Assembly: GCF_035712445.1 (NCBI RefSeq)
Contig: NZ_DASTAT010000129.1
Location: 1-64,000 of the forward strand
DNA: 64,000 bases
Source: Oligoflexus sp.
GTDB taxonomy: Bacteria; Bdellovibrionota_B; Oligoflexia; Oligoflexales; Oligoflexaceae
Direction of reading: 5' to 3'
Of this stretch, positions 1 through 8,600 are shown piece after piece; the stretch's first letter is position 1; each line of letters starts with the position of its first letter. A program made the position numbers and the translations under genes. The notes below the pieces were generated by a model, which was not told the origin of the DNA, did not search any database, and was given only the letters and a program-made list of their open reading frames with translations.

Positions 1-2
1 AC

Positions 3-131
3 CTTGAAAGAGAATCCCGGATTCTGTTGGAATCCGGGAAGCTGTTCTCCGAAAATGAAGAAAATCTCCAGCCGTGCGAACAATCGTTCAAGGTTTTCAG
101 GCGTCTAGACCATGGCAGGCTCCTTGCTTAA
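3..131 (+). CDS. C-terminal end of an unidentified protein (cut by window start)
   Basis: Reading from base 3, an open frame runs into the window from the left and stops with TAA at 129-131, giving about 42 residues rich in Glu, Leu, Ser and Arg (it begins LERESRILLESG and ends RRLDHGRLLA). Its composition looks like real protein, whereas the frame from base 1 reads as low-quality sequence. It ends 46 bases before the sigma factor start, so it may be the gene upstream of it. The product cannot be named from this fragment. Confidence 0.4.
   Translation, partial: LERESRILLESGKLFSENEENLQPCEQSFKVFRRLDHGRLLA
15..39. other. Perfect 10-bp inverted repeat (hairpin)
   Basis: TCCCGGATTC at 15-24 and GAATCCGGGA at 30-39 are perfect complements around a 5-base loop. 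The element lies inside the likely coding tail of the first gene and is not followed by a T-run on the plus strand. It could be a structured mRNA segment or simply part of the coding sequence; it is not called a terminator. Confidence 0.4.
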
Positions 132-177
132 GCCCTCATCGGAAAGCGTTAGTGTTCTTCAATGATCCGAGGGTAAC

Positions 178-732
178 ATGCAAGCGGCAGCCAGCCAGGA
201 TTCAGATCTTAACTTCAACCGGCTTTATAAAACTCATGGAGCCATGGTTCGCAAAGTTGTGCGGCAGTTTAATTTCCGAGACGCGGCAGCAGATGATCTG
301 GTGCAGGATATTTTTCTTCTGGCCTGGAACAAACGCTCCTACTTGCGCGATCTGGAAGCGATCTCGGGCTGGCTGAAAACCATCGCCTATAATCAGTGCG
401 TGAATCAATCCCGCGCGCAGAGCCGGCAGCGCCAGCGCTTTGTGTCCTTGGAATGCTACGATCATGAAATCGAGTCTCCGGAAAGCCGGACTCTCTTCGA
501 AGTGAGTCTGAGCCAATTCGAAAAGCACATGGACGTTCTTGAGGACTTGATTCGCTGTCATAAGCACGAGGCGCGGCGTGAGATTGCCAAGCTCTTTTAT
601 CTTGAGCACAAAACGATCCTGGAGATCGTGGAATCGCTCGCGATGAATCAAAACACTGTGCTGTCCCACCTGAGGCGCTTTCGTTTGATCGTGACCCAGG
701 CCATGCATCAGTGGATGCTGGAAAACTCGTAA
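178..732 (+). CDS. ECF-type RNA polymerase sigma factor
   Basis: A 184-residue sigma-70 family protein of the extracytoplasmic-function size class, which would direct RNA polymerase to a small regulon. Residues about 20-80 match sigma region 2: an aromatic/basic helix, then ADDLVQDIFLLAW, the usual core-binding segment. Residues about 135-180 form a region 4 helix-turn-helix (ILEIVESLAMNQNTVLSHLRR). The linker is short and there is no region 3, as in ECF sigmas. The ATG has GAGGG about 6 bases upstream. No anti-sigma gene sits next to it: the next gene downstream is a phage-like protein, so its signal input cannot be read from context. The family is clear; the subgroup is not. Confidence 0.85.
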   Translation: MQAAASQDSDLNFNRLYKTHGAMVRKVVRQFNFRDAAADDLVQDIFLLAWNKRSYLRDLEAISGWLKTIAYNQCVNQSRAQSRQRQRFVSLECYDHEIESPESRTLFEVSLSQFEKHMDVLEDLIRCHKHEARREIAKLFYLEHKTILEIVESLAMNQNTVLSHLRRFRLIVTQAMHQWMLENS

Positions 733-860
733 AGCGGCTCCTGGGCATGGCTGGACCCTTGGGAAAAACGCAAAGTATGGGCCGCCGAAGAGGTGGACTT
801 GTCACCGCGCGCAAGTTAAAGTCCCTTCACTGGGACTATCATGTGACAAGGTGACATAGC

Positions 861-1256
861 ATGAAAAAGAGCAGCCGCGAAATAGATATATTTATGGCCA
901 GCGAGATTCTCGGTCATGGAGTTTTTCATGAAAAAACGGGAGCCATTCGGGAGCAACTGCCCACAGGCCAGACGCGGCCCCTGCGTTCCTACAGCGAGGA
1001 TATCGCAGCTGCCTGGGAAATCGTGGAAAAACTCGGCATTACGCTTTTGCCTGTGGAAAATGGCTGGTTTGCCCTGGTCGGCGACAAGCAAGGCTGGTCC
1101 AGCCCGGCCGATTTTATCCGCTATCTGCAAAAAGCCGATTTCGTGCATTCCGGTGCAGCCCTGGGTGAAAAAGCCCCAATGACCATCTGCATAGCCGCCA
1201 TGAAAGCGCATGAACACCGCAATGAGGGTCTTCCCGATGATTCCCTGATCAACTGA
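861..1256 (+). CDS. Phage ABA-sandwich-domain-like protein
   Basis: A 131-residue protein with no signal peptide or membrane segment. The layout resembles the small phage ABA sandwich domain family: an N-terminal helix (DIFMASEILGHGVF), a central segment SEDIAAAWEIVEKLG, a short beta region, and the closing motif TICIAAMKAHE. In phages these proteins are small accessory proteins of unknown role. AAGGTGAC lies a few bases before the ATG. No other phage gene is nearby, so it may be a domesticated or stray gene. Its last 8 bases overlap the convergent methyltransferase. The fold assignment rests on motif resemblance only. Confidence 0.6.
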   Translation: MKKSSREIDIFMASEILGHGVFHEKTGAIREQLPTGQTRPLRSYSEDIAAAWEIVEKLGITLLPVENGWFALVGDKQGWSSPADFIRYLQKADFVHSGAALGEKAPMTICIAAMKAHEHRNEGLPDDSLIN

Positions 1257-2103
1257 GCATTGGCTTTTGCCCGGCCAGGATCCAATAACTCATCGCGCGC
1301 GACTCAAACGCGGCATAAAGTCTGAAAAGCGTCAGCGCAAAGACTTTATCCCGCACCGGATTCTTCCAAAGAAACTGGCGATAGGAACTGTCGGTCACCA
1401 GTCTCTTCATAAGACGGCTGCAGCAGATCGCCCAGGTTTTCTTCACCTGCTTTGTCACATCCTGCTGCCAGGTCAGCTGAAAGCCCGCTTCTTCAATTAA
1501 TCCCTTCCATTCCGTTCCGGTCAGAAGATCAGGCAAGCGGCCCTCTTCACAGATGGGTTGCAAAAGATTTTTCTTCTGCCAGGCCGAGGCTGTCTCCGAC
1601 TCTGACCAGACGGAGATGGCAAAATGGGCCCCTGGCTCCAGGACCTGGAAGGCTTTCCGAAAGAAGGCTGCCTTGTCCTGCATATGCTCAAGGCATTCAA
1701 TCGAAATCAGCGCCTGGTAGTGATTGTCAGGCAGGTCATGCTTCATGAAATCCTTGCAGTAAAATTCAAGCGCATCATCCGCTTCGGTTTGCGCGAGAGC
1801 GTACTCATATTGCTGCCGTGACAGCGTAAAGCCCGTAACATGAGCCCCATATTCGCGCGTCAGAATCCGAGACGTCCCGCCATAGCCACAGCCCACATCC
1901 AGGACCTCATCACCCCGACCAATCTGGGCCAGCTGCGCCACGCGATGGCTCAAATGCAGAACAGCTTCCTCGGTGGACTCCTGACCCGATTCCCAAAATC
2001 CGTGATGAACGTGCTCACCCCAGATATCACGATAGAAACGATCAAGGTTATCATAATGAGCCGCAACGGCTTCTGACCCGGACTCGAAAGGCGTGGACTC
2101 CAT
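1249..2103 (-). CDS. SAM-dependent methyltransferase (class I)
   Basis: A 284-residue class I methyltransferase. Motif I (VLDVGCGYGGTSRIL, about residues 67-81) binds S-adenosylmethionine. An acidic motif and SIECLEHM follow, as in the cyclopropane-synthase/tocopherol-methyltransferase-like branch. The N-terminal part (YDNLDRFYRDIWGEHVHHGFW) is typical of small-molecule or lipid methyltransferases such as gamma-tocopherol and sterol methyltransferase relatives. The ATG at 2103 is chosen over an upstream in-frame start at 2187 because GAGGAG lies about 6 bases before it and the extra 28 residues show no conserved features. The substrate is unknown. It is cytoplasmic, with no signal peptide. 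Confidence 0.85.
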   Translation of the reverse strand: MESTPFESGSEAVAAHYDNLDRFYRDIWGEHVHHGFWESGQESTEEAVLHLSHRVAQLAQIGRGDEVLDVGCGYGGTSRILTREYGAHVTGFTLSRQQYEYALAQTEADDALEFYCKDFMKHDLPDNHYQALISIECLEHMQDKAAFFRKAFQVLEPGAHFAISVWSESETASAWQKKNLLQPICEEGRLPDLLTGTEWKGLIEEAGFQLTWQQDVTKQVKKTWAICCSRLMKRLVTDSSYRQFLWKNPVRDKVFALTLFRLYAAFESRAMSYWILAGQKPMLS

Positions 2104-2236
2104 AGCTGCTCCTCTTGCCAACAGGGACTTCAGCTCGACGATAGCACAGGGTTCAGGTGTCAGGCCAAAGAATGATGTTACAGGCAATTACGCATGTTCT
2201 CGCGGAACTACAGGCGGGATCGACTATAGGAGGAGG

Positions 2237-3035
2237 CTAAAGATTATACTTCTTCAGTATGGCCCTGAGCCTGTCATCGTTCTTCATGGCATCGAGTCCT
2301 TCATCCAACCCCTGCTGGATGTTTTTTGATTTTGGCTTGTTCTTATGAACGATTCCAATATAAGAAAGGCCCAGGATCGTCGGGCATTTGCAGAACACCA
2401 GCATCCTTGAATTCCGCTTCCAAACCCATCTGCCGCGCAGTATACCAAAAGACAAGTCGTTCCGAAGGAACAACGCTCACCCGATGGGACGCGAGCATGC
2501 GAATCTGCCTTTGAGTGCCCTCATCGCTGACCAGGACAATCTGCTTCGATTGATACTGAGGATCCTGCAGACGCGTGCGGAGCGGCTCCGGATAGGTGTA
2601 GCCCTGAACGATTCCTATGATTTGATCTTTTAAAGAATCAGGGCCAGCGTATATCCATTTGGAATCCTTATGCACAAAGTAAGCGGCTGGGGACTCTCTT
2701 TGGAATTGATTGATCGCATGGCTCTTGCGCAGGATTTCGCCAGCTGGCGCCCACAAGCAGCTTTATGGCATGCGCACGAGCGTTTGTGCGTCCATGCCCA
2801 CGCCTTGTCCGGAAATCCTATCCTCTTTGGATTTTGTACTGAACCCTCTGTCAAAAATCAATTCGGCTGGTTTCCGATAAGGCCCGTTCTCTTGAGCTGA
2901 CATAAGACCGAGATTGATGGCGCGCGCGAATCGCTTCAATGTTCGATGTTACGAAGTGCTGAGAAAAGCCTCGATCAGCCGATAAGGGGAACCAGGATCG
3001 AAAACTTCCTAATCGATCAGAAACCAAAGACGCAT
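2237..3035 (-). pseudogene. Decayed periplasmic solute-binding protein (SBP family 3-like)
   Basis: Reading leftward from an ATG at 3035, which has GGAAAG just upstream, a recognisable solute-binding-protein sequence continues to a stop at 2237, about 266 codons. That is the normal length for the amino-acid-type family. It is interrupted by TAG at 3009-3011, TAA at 2949-2951, a further stop near 2766, a frameshift near 2760 and another near 2350-2400. Identity comes mainly from the C-terminal pieces: ILRKSHAINQFQ, YFVHKDSKWIYAG, VVPSERLVFWYTARQ and the ending IGIVHKNKP...LRAILKKYNL, typical of the last helix of these proteins. No transporter permease or ATPase is adjacent. The exact ligand is not inferable. 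Confidence 0.65.
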
Positions 3036-3254
3036 ATTGGCTTTCCGCAGGGTTCCACTTCCAGTTTAGGGCGCTTCAAAAAGATTGAAGATGGGCGAAA
3101 GATGTCGACCTGATGCTGGTACGCAAGGTTCCGGGAAGACGAGGTTGCCAAGGCTTCCCTTTTGACCTTAGTATATGGCGATCACCGACTTCACAAGCGT
3201 ATCATCGGGGCAGTCATAAGCGGGCACCTTGCCGCCCTGTCAAAGGTATTTAAT

Positions 3255-5738
3255 ATGAAAAAGTTTCGGGCTGTACGTCGCCCTCTTCCGCGTTCGCCTT
3301 CTCCTTTTCAGGCTATTTCAGGACAAAAAGAACTCAGGGACGAGGTGAAAAGACGTTACGATAGGTATCGGGAGCTCGTGGAACAAAGCCATGAAGGAAT
3401 CTGGCGCTTTGAACTCGATGAACCCATTGATATCCGTCTGCCCGTAGCGCAGCAGATTCACCAAATGCTGAACCACGGCTACCTCGCTGAATGCAATGAA
3501 GCTATGGCAAGGATGTATGGCTATGCGGATCGCTCCGAACTTATCGGTGTGCGCTTGAATGAATTCCTGATTCCCGAAAAGGAAGAGAACCAGCTCTATC
3601 TTCAGGCCTTTGTTCGGAATGATTACAAGCTTTCCGATGTGGACTCCGTGGAACATGACAAGTACGGCCGCATTCTGCATTTTCGTAACAATCTGATCGG
3701 CATCGTCAAAAATCAAAGGCTCATCTGTGCCTGGGGCATGCAAAAAGACGTCACAGGCGAAGTCAAAAATCGCGAGTTTCTGCAGCGCAGCGAAGAGCGC
3801 CTGCGCATGGCGTCGGATGCCGGCGGAATCGGCATTTGGGAGTGGGATATCCCAAGCAACGAACTGTTCTGGTCCGATCGGGCCAAGCAGATCTATGGCT
3901 TTTCATCCGATCTTCCGGTGCGCATCGACGATTACTTCCGCGCAATTCATCCAGACGACAAGGAAAAGGCCTCGCAATTGGTTCGGGACGCTCTGGAATC
4001 CCGAGGGGACGGGCAGTTTCGCAACGAGCATCGCATTCTTGTCGAGGGCACTGTGAAATGGGTGATAGGCCGAGGCGAAGTGTTCTTCAATGAACAAGGG
4101 CAAGCCTTAAGGATCAGCGGCACGGTCATTGACACGACCGAGCAGAAGAGAGCCGAGATCAAAGCCACGCAGCTCCGTGATGCTGGACTTCAGCTGGCCC
4201 AGTCGATCACTCTGGAGCAGCTTTCTGAAGTCATCCGGGACTTCGCAGGCCAGATTCTAAAAGCCCACTCTATCTGCGTCTATCGGGGCCCGGAATCGGA
4301 ACTGGAATTGATCCTGGCCCATGCCGCGGATGAGGCGCTGGATGACCATCTGCAGATCGCGCGCAAGGCGGCACGGGGCAATCCTGTGTTCCCTCAAAAT
4401 GAGAGGGACCGTCTCTGCGCGATTCCAGTGGTTTTGAATCAGGACCTTTTGGGCGTCATCAGTCTTGAATTCCAGGATCCATGGACCTGCACTCTGGATT
4501 TTCAGAGCTTCGTTTTGACCTTCGCCGATCAGTGCGCCCATGCGTTTGAAAGGACCCGCCTTTACGAACGTGAACGCGCGGCCCGGCGTGAAGCCGAAGC
4601 CGCAAATCAGGCCAAATCCCGCTTTCTGGCGAACATGAGCCATGAGATTCGAACTCCTCTTGCCGCCATGATTGGTTTTGCTGAACTTCTGGCGGAAGAG
4701 ACGGTCAACGATGAAGAGCGAACGGATTGCCTCCAGCGTATCGTGCGCAATGGACAACTTCTGGCAGAGATGATCAATGATTTCCTTGACCTTTCGAAGA
4801 TCGAATCGGAAAAACTGGAAGTCGAGCACATTGATTTCGAAGTGATCCCTCTCGTTCAGGAGGTCATTTCCCTTTTGGAGCTGAAAGCCCAGGAAAAAAA
4901 TCTGCGCCTGATTCTGGCTGCAGCCGGGCATTTGCCGACTTTCGTGCATTCAGATCCCACGCGACTCCAGCAGATCCTGATCAACCTTTTGAGCAATGCG
5001 ATCAAATTCACCGATCACGGCCGGATCGAAATCCGCATGTCGTCCGTTCGTGCCGAGGGCGGTCGTGCCCAGCTTTGCTTCACCGTCGCTGATACGGGGA
5101 TGGGCATTCCCGAGGCGCAGCAGGCCCGGATCTTTGAACCCTTCCTGCAGGCGGATTCGTCCACGACGCGACGGTTTGGAGGCACAGGGCTTGGGCTTGC
5201 CGTGTCCCGTGGTCTGGCGCAGGCGCTCGGCGGGGATCTGCAGCTGGTGAAATCGGTGGTCGGGGAAGGCAGCAGTTTTTCCTTCACGATTGATGTGGGA
5301 AACGCGGCGCCGCGATCCGAGGCGGCTGCCCTTCCGCCTTCAACTTTGAAAGAGCTCGTTCCGCAGGAACTGAAGGGGCTTCGCATTCTCGTGGTGGATG
5401 ACAATCCTGACAACCGCACCTATATCGGCAGTTTTCTAACATCGGCAGGCGCGTTCATCGAAACCGCGGCCAACGGGATTCAGGCCGTGGAACTTGCCAC
5501 CGAGCATGACTACGATATCGTGCTAATGGATATTCAGATGCCGGAACTCGACGGCGTGGGCGCCATGCGCTATCTCAAGTCCCATGACTATGGCAAGCCG
5601 GTGCTGGCTCTGACCGCCCATGCGATGACGGGCGATCGCGAAATCAGTTTGACCGCAGGATTTCAGGATCACCTCGTGAAACCGATCGATCGAGCGAGCT
5701 TGATTCAGGCTGTTCGGAAATACACGGGCGGAAGGTAA
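3255..5738 (+). CDS. Hybrid sensor histidine kinase with PAS, GAF-like and receiver domains
   Basis: An 827-residue soluble hybrid kinase. In order: a PAS-like region (about 35-175), a second PAS/PAC of the PAS-3 type (about 180-305, with FWSDRAKQIYGFS and a PAC ending), a GAF-like region (about 310-440), HisKA with the H-box MSHEIRTPLAAMIGF (phospho-His about residue 463), HATPase with N-box LINLLSNAIKF and G-boxes GMGIPEA and GGTGLGLAVS, and a C-terminal receiver with phospho-acceptor Asp about 759 (VLMDIQMPELDG). There is no membrane segment, so it probably senses a cytoplasmic signal. An upstream TTG at 3162 is in frame, but ATG 3255 has AAAGGT ahead of it and avoids an unconserved 31-residue extension. 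No partner regulator is adjacent. Confidence 0.93.
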   Translation: MKKFRAVRRPLPRSPSPFQAISGQKELRDEVKRRYDRYRELVEQSHEGIWRFELDEPIDIRLPVAQQIHQMLNHGYLAECNEAMARMYGYADRSELIGVRLNEFLIPEKEENQLYLQAFVRNDYKLSDVDSVEHDKYGRILHFRNNLIGIVKNQRLICAWGMQKDVTGEVKNREFLQRSEERLRMASDAGGIGIWEWDIPSNELFWSDRAKQIYGFSSDLPVRIDDYFRAIHPDDKEKASQLVRDALESRGDGQFRNEHRILVEGTVKWVIGRGEVFFNEQGQALRISGTVIDTTEQKRAEIKATQLRDAGLQLAQSITLEQLSEVIRDFAGQILKAHSICVYRGPESELELILAHAADEALDDHLQIARKAARGNPVFPQNERDRLCAIPVVLNQDLLGVISLEFQDPWTCTLDFQSFVLTFADQCAHAFERTRLYERERAARREAEAANQAKSRFLANMSHEIRTPLAAMIGFAELLAEETVNDEERTDCLQRIVRNGQLLAEMINDFLDLSKIESEKLEVEHIDFEVIPLVQEVISLLELKAQEKNLRLILAAAGHLPTFVHSDPTRLQQILINLLSNAIKFTDHGRIEIRMSSVRAEGGRAQLCFTVADTGMGIPEAQQARIFEPFLQADSSTTRRFGGTGLGLAVSRGLAQALGGDLQLVKSVVGEGSSFSFTIDVGNAAPRSEAAALPPSTLKELVPQELKGLRILVVDDNPDNRTYIGSFLTSAGAFIETAANGIQAVELATEHDYDIVLMDIQMPELDGVGAMRYLKSHDYGKPVLALTAHAMTGDREISLTAGFQDHLVKPIDRASLIQAVRKYTGGR

Positions 5739-5769
5739 CGAAGCGGGCTGTGACAAACCCGCTGCTTCA

Positions 5770-6030
5770 TCAAATGATCTCGACGCCCGCAAGGCTGGAC
5801 GTATGGATGGTATTGCAGCCACAGGTCCGACGACCGGCGGATTGAAAGAGACCACCGCAATGCAGACAGTTGCGAATCTTGATATCGATCGCGCTGAGTC
5901 CCATCAGTCGACGGGCTTTATTCTGTTGCTCGATTTCCTTGATGACGGCAGCGGGAAGAACTTTGATTTTATTCGCGGATGTGGTGTTGGCTTCGGAAGT
6001 GATTGCAGACTGCACTTTGGACTGTTCCAT
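5770..6030 (-). CDS. Small zinc-ribbon-like protein
   Basis: An 86-residue protein with a helical N-terminal half (VLPAAVIKEIEQQNKARR) and a Cys-rich segment of the form C-x2-C-G-G-x-F-x-S-x-G-x-R-x-C-x-C (CLHCGGLFQSAGRRTCGC, about residues 55-72). This pattern, with its aromatic and Ser-x-Gly between the Cys pairs, matches small zinc-finger proteins common in alphaproteobacteria and phages, which have no assigned function. GGGGGA precedes the ATG. It converges on the hybrid kinase, with 31 bases between the two stops. Zinc binding is inferred from the four Cys residues. Confidence 0.65.
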   Translation of the reverse strand: MEQSKVQSAITSEANTTSANKIKVLPAAVIKEIEQQNKARRLMGLSAIDIKIRNCLHCGGLFQSAGRRTCGCNTIHTSSLAGVEII

Positions 6031-6142
6031 AGAGTTTCCCCCAGATAGATTGTGCTGTACGTCACAATTTCTAGCAGAGACTTTTCCGGAAGCGTGGACC
6101 GCGATTGCGAAAAATGAGGGCTTTTTCAGCCCCGCATTTTAG

Positions 6143-6520
6143 TCAAAACTGCGCCTTAAAGGCCGCGATTGTCAGCATCAACCAGCCGGCAATGAAAGCG
6201 ACGCCACCGATAGGCGTGATGGCTCCGAGCGTGCGCACGCCGGTTCCGACCAGAGCGTAGAGGCTCCCGGAAAAAACCAGAATGCCGAGTACGAAGGCCC
6301 AACCCGCCCCTTTCACAAGGGCCGAATCGATCCGCATGGCCACTGCGCCGATGCCAATCAAGGCCAGCGCGTGGTACATCTGATAGCGGACGCCCGTTTC
6401 AAAAATCGCAAGATCTTCGGGACTTAGCCGCACTTTCAGAGCATGGGCTCCGAAGGCACCGAGGCCCACGCCGATCGCCGCGAAGAGAGCGCCGAGGCCA
6501 ACCCAGAGGGTCCATAGCAT
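6143..6520 (-). CDS. DUF423 family inner-membrane protein
   Basis: A 125-residue hydrophobic protein with four predicted membrane helices. The family signature GAFGAHALK is at about residues 20-30, with YQMYHALALIGIG following; this is the DUF423/YgdD family of small inner-membrane proteins of unknown function. The ATG at 6520 is preferred because AGGAGA lies about 7 bases ahead of it; a longer in-frame version from 6583 would add an Arg-rich stretch not seen in the family. It lies 69 bases downstream of the aldolase stop on the same strand, so the two may be cotranscribed. Confidence 0.88.
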   Translation of the reverse strand: MLWTLWVGLGALFAAIGVGLGAFGAHALKVRLSPEDLAIFETGVRYQMYHALALIGIGAVAMRIDSALVKGAGWAFVLGILVFSGSLYALVGTGVRTLGAITPIGGVAFIAGWLMLTIAAFKAQF

Positions 6521-6589
6521 ACGTTGTCTCCTGACGGCCCTGAAAAGCCCCGGACCAGGGCGAACCCGGATCCCGAGCCTCAAGGGTCA

Positions 6590-7627
6590 TTAACCGTAGA
6601 TTTTCGCCATTTCCGCCAGGGTCACCTGACGAATTTTCGAGGCCTTGCCCGCCTGACCGAATTGGATCATGCGTTCCTTCACGACCTTCTTCATCGCTTC
6701 ACGTGCCAGCGTGTTGTAATAGCGAGGATCGAATTCTTCGGGCTTCTCGGCAAAGGCTTTGCGGATAGCGCCGGTCATTGCCAGGCGGTTGTCGGTGTCG
6801 ACGTTGATTTTACGAACGCCGTGACGGATGCCTTCCTGGATTTCTTCGACCGGCACGCCCCAGGTTTGCTTGAGCTTGCCACCGAATTGATTGACGATAT
6901 CCTGAAGGTCCTGAGGCACCGACGACGAACCATGCATCACAAGGTGCGTGTTGGGCAGACGACGGTGGATTTCGCGCACGCGATCCATCGCGAGGATCTT
7001 GCCATCGGGCTTGCGAGTGAACTTATAAGCACCATGGCTGGTACCCAGGGCAATGGCCAGGGCATCGACCTTGGTCAGCTCCACAAAGCGCACAGCCTCT
7101 TCAGGATCGGTCAGAAGCTCGTCATGACTGAGGGTGCCTTCGAAACCGTGGCCGTCTTCCTTTTCACCTTTTCCGGTTTCCAAGGAACCCAGGCAACCCA
7201 GCTCACCTTCCACCGAAACGCCGAACGCGTGGGCTACATCCACAACCTTCCTGGTGATGCGGGCGTTGTATTCAAAATCAGCAGGGGTTTTGCCGTCTTC
7301 TTTCAGCGAGCCGTCCATCATCACCGATGTGAAGTTATTACGGATGGCAGAAAAGCAGGTTTCCGGGCTGTTGCCGTGATCCTGGTGCATCACGATGGGG
7401 ATCTCGGGATAGAGTTCCACAGCGGCTTTCATCAGGCCGACAAGGTAGGCGTCCTGGGAATATTTACGCGCGCCGCGCGAGGCCTGGATGATCACGGGGC
7501 TATCGGTTTCCCGACCGGCTTCCATAATGGCCTGGATTTGTTCCATATTATTCACGTTAAAGGCGGCGACGCCGTAGTTGTGTTCTGCCGCGTGGTCAAG
7601 CAATGCTCTCAAGGGAATCAAGGCCAT
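6590..7627 (-). CDS. fba: Fructose-bisphosphate aldolase, class II
   Basis: A 345-residue zinc-dependent aldolase that interconverts fructose 1,6-bisphosphate with dihydroxyacetone phosphate and glyceraldehyde 3-phosphate in glycolysis and gluconeogenesis. Visible hallmarks are the N-terminal GVAAFNVNNMEQ, the metal-binding MHQDHGNS (about residues 80-87), VEGELG (about 138-143), ALGTSHGAYK and the phosphate-binding MHGSSSVP. The length and the long middle segment resemble the Calvin-cycle/CbbA-like subtype, but no other Calvin-cycle gene is in view. A phosphofructokinase is encoded at 60361, in the same window but not linked. Coordinates cover a full-length protein. Confidence 0.96.
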   Translation of the reverse strand: MALIPLRALLDHAAEHNYGVAAFNVNNMEQIQAIMEAGRETDSPVIIQASRGARKYSQDAYLVGLMKAAVELYPEIPIVMHQDHGNSPETCFSAIRNNFTSVMMDGSLKEDGKTPADFEYNARITRKVVDVAHAFGVSVEGELGCLGSLETGKGEKEDGHGFEGTLSHDELLTDPEEAVRFVELTKVDALAIALGTSHGAYKFTRKPDGKILAMDRVREIHRRLPNTHLVMHGSSSVPQDLQDIVNQFGGKLKQTWGVPVEEIQEGIRHGVRKINVDTDNRLAMTGAIRKAFAEKPEEFDPRYYNTLAREAMKKVVKERMIQFGQAGKASKIRQVTLAEMAKIYG

Positions 7628-7820
7628 AGTACCGCTCCTTCTTTGGACTCGCGGCCCTCCGCTTGGAAATTAGCCTTTTCGACTGCTTACGCGGAAGGCT
7701 CTGATGGTTTCGCCGCATCCTACCCTGCTCCGGGGGAGCCTGCAAGGCACGACAAAGCCAGCTATAGCGAGTTGGAAGGAAAAGCACAAGGCGGAGGGGT
7801 TTCGGGTCAAATCGGCTGGC

Positions 7821-7854
7821 AAAAAGAAAGAGCCGGCAAAGGGTGCCGGCTCTT
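7821..7854 (-). terminator. Rho-independent terminator of the pilin gene
   Basis: A perfect 10-bp stem (AAGAGCCGGC at 7828-7837, GCCGGCTCTT at 7845-7854) with a 7-base loop. On the minus strand it is followed by a T-rich tract at 7827-7821. It sits 20 bases past the pilin stop codon and in front of the aldolase promoter region. Confidence 0.9.
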
Positions 7855-7873
7855 GCAAATCGTTCTCATGAAA

Positions 7874-8434
7874 TCAGTTGGGGCAAACAGCACCAACAGA
7901 AGGTTCAGGAGCGTTCGTGTTTTGGTTTTGGATCGTGATGGGCGTTGTGCCAGTGCCACCGTAAACGACGTTGGTTTGGTTGATTGCATAATGGTGGGCG
8001 AGGTTACCGGGACACACGCGGTTGTTCAAGGCGGCGCCTGTGATGGCCTGAGCAATGAAAGCCGATGCCGTTGCTGTAGGCACGGAATACTGATAGCGCG
8101 GAACAGGAGCGTTGTTCTGACAAGGGTCAAGACGGAAGCCGATCAACTCCGCTCCGCCACCGACTGTTGGGATACAGGTATTGCCCTGGTTAGGCGAGCC
8201 AAGACCTGCACCCAGTGGTTCGACTGTTCGGTATTGGTTGTTATCGAGGGAGTAAGTCTGCTGCAGAGTAAAGATGTGCGAAAGAATATTCTTCGCTTCA
8301 CCCATTTTCGCTTTGGCCTGGAACTGCTTAAAGCGAGGCAGAGCGAGGGTGGCAAGGATACCAATGATACCAACAACGATCATCAGCTCGACAAGGCTGA
8401 AGCCTTTTTGGTTTTTGAATGAGGTGAACTTCAT
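7874..8434 (-). CDS. Type IV pilin (prepilin, PilA-like)
   Basis: A 186-residue prepilin. The short basic leader ends in Gly just before Phe (KNQKGFSLVELMIVVGIIGILA), the prepilin peptidase site and N-methylated Phe. Glu5 of the mature protein and the 20-residue hydrophobic helix follow. The globular part contains Cys pairs near the middle and at the C-terminus (DPCQNN and GAVCPN), suggesting the usual disulphide-bounded D-loop. It would be the major or a minor subunit of a type IV pilus used for twitching, adhesion or DNA uptake. It stands alone with its own terminator, which suggests a highly expressed single-gene unit. Major versus minor pilin cannot be decided here. Confidence 0.93.
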   Translation of the reverse strand: MKFTSFKNQKGFSLVELMIVVGIIGILATLALPRFKQFQAKAKMGEAKNILSHIFTLQQTYSLDNNQYRTVEPLGAGLGSPNQGNTCIPTVGGGAELIGFRLDPCQNNAPVPRYQYSVPTATASAFIAQAITGAALNNRVCPGNLAHHYAINQTNVVYGGTGTTPITIQNQNTNAPEPSVGAVCPN

Positions 8435-8516
8435 CTTTGCAGACTCCCCTAATTGTTTGAATCTCGACGAAAGGCTTATGAAGACATTTCGGGTTTGTGA
8501 GCCCGATTCTTTAGAA

Positions 8517-8541
8517 GGATTCCAAGGCGGCCCCGGAATCC
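8517..8541. other. Inverted repeat between nadE and pilin genes
   Basis: GGATTCC at 8517-8523 and GGAATCC at 8535-8541 can pair around an 11-base GC-rich loop. A second, weaker hairpin (CGGG/CCCG) lies at about 8490-8505. Either could form the 3' end of the nadE transcript, but neither is followed by a convincing T-run. The 166-base spacer also has to contain the pilin promoter, which I could not pinpoint. Confidence 0.35.
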
Positions 8542-8600
8542 CTCCATTTCAGCCATATTATCGAGAACTTAGGGTCTGCAGTTTTCCCCTTGCCCGGGGC

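Noticed and set aside
15..39. Hairpin considered as a terminator
   Set aside because: It has no T-run on the plus strand and lies within the probable coding tail of the first gene.
6524..8422. Very long plus-strand open frame of 632 codons across the aldolase and pilin region
   Set aside because: It lies opposite the clear aldolase and pilin genes, whose motifs, lengths and terminator are strong; the frame is a codon-composition shadow of GC-rich DNA.
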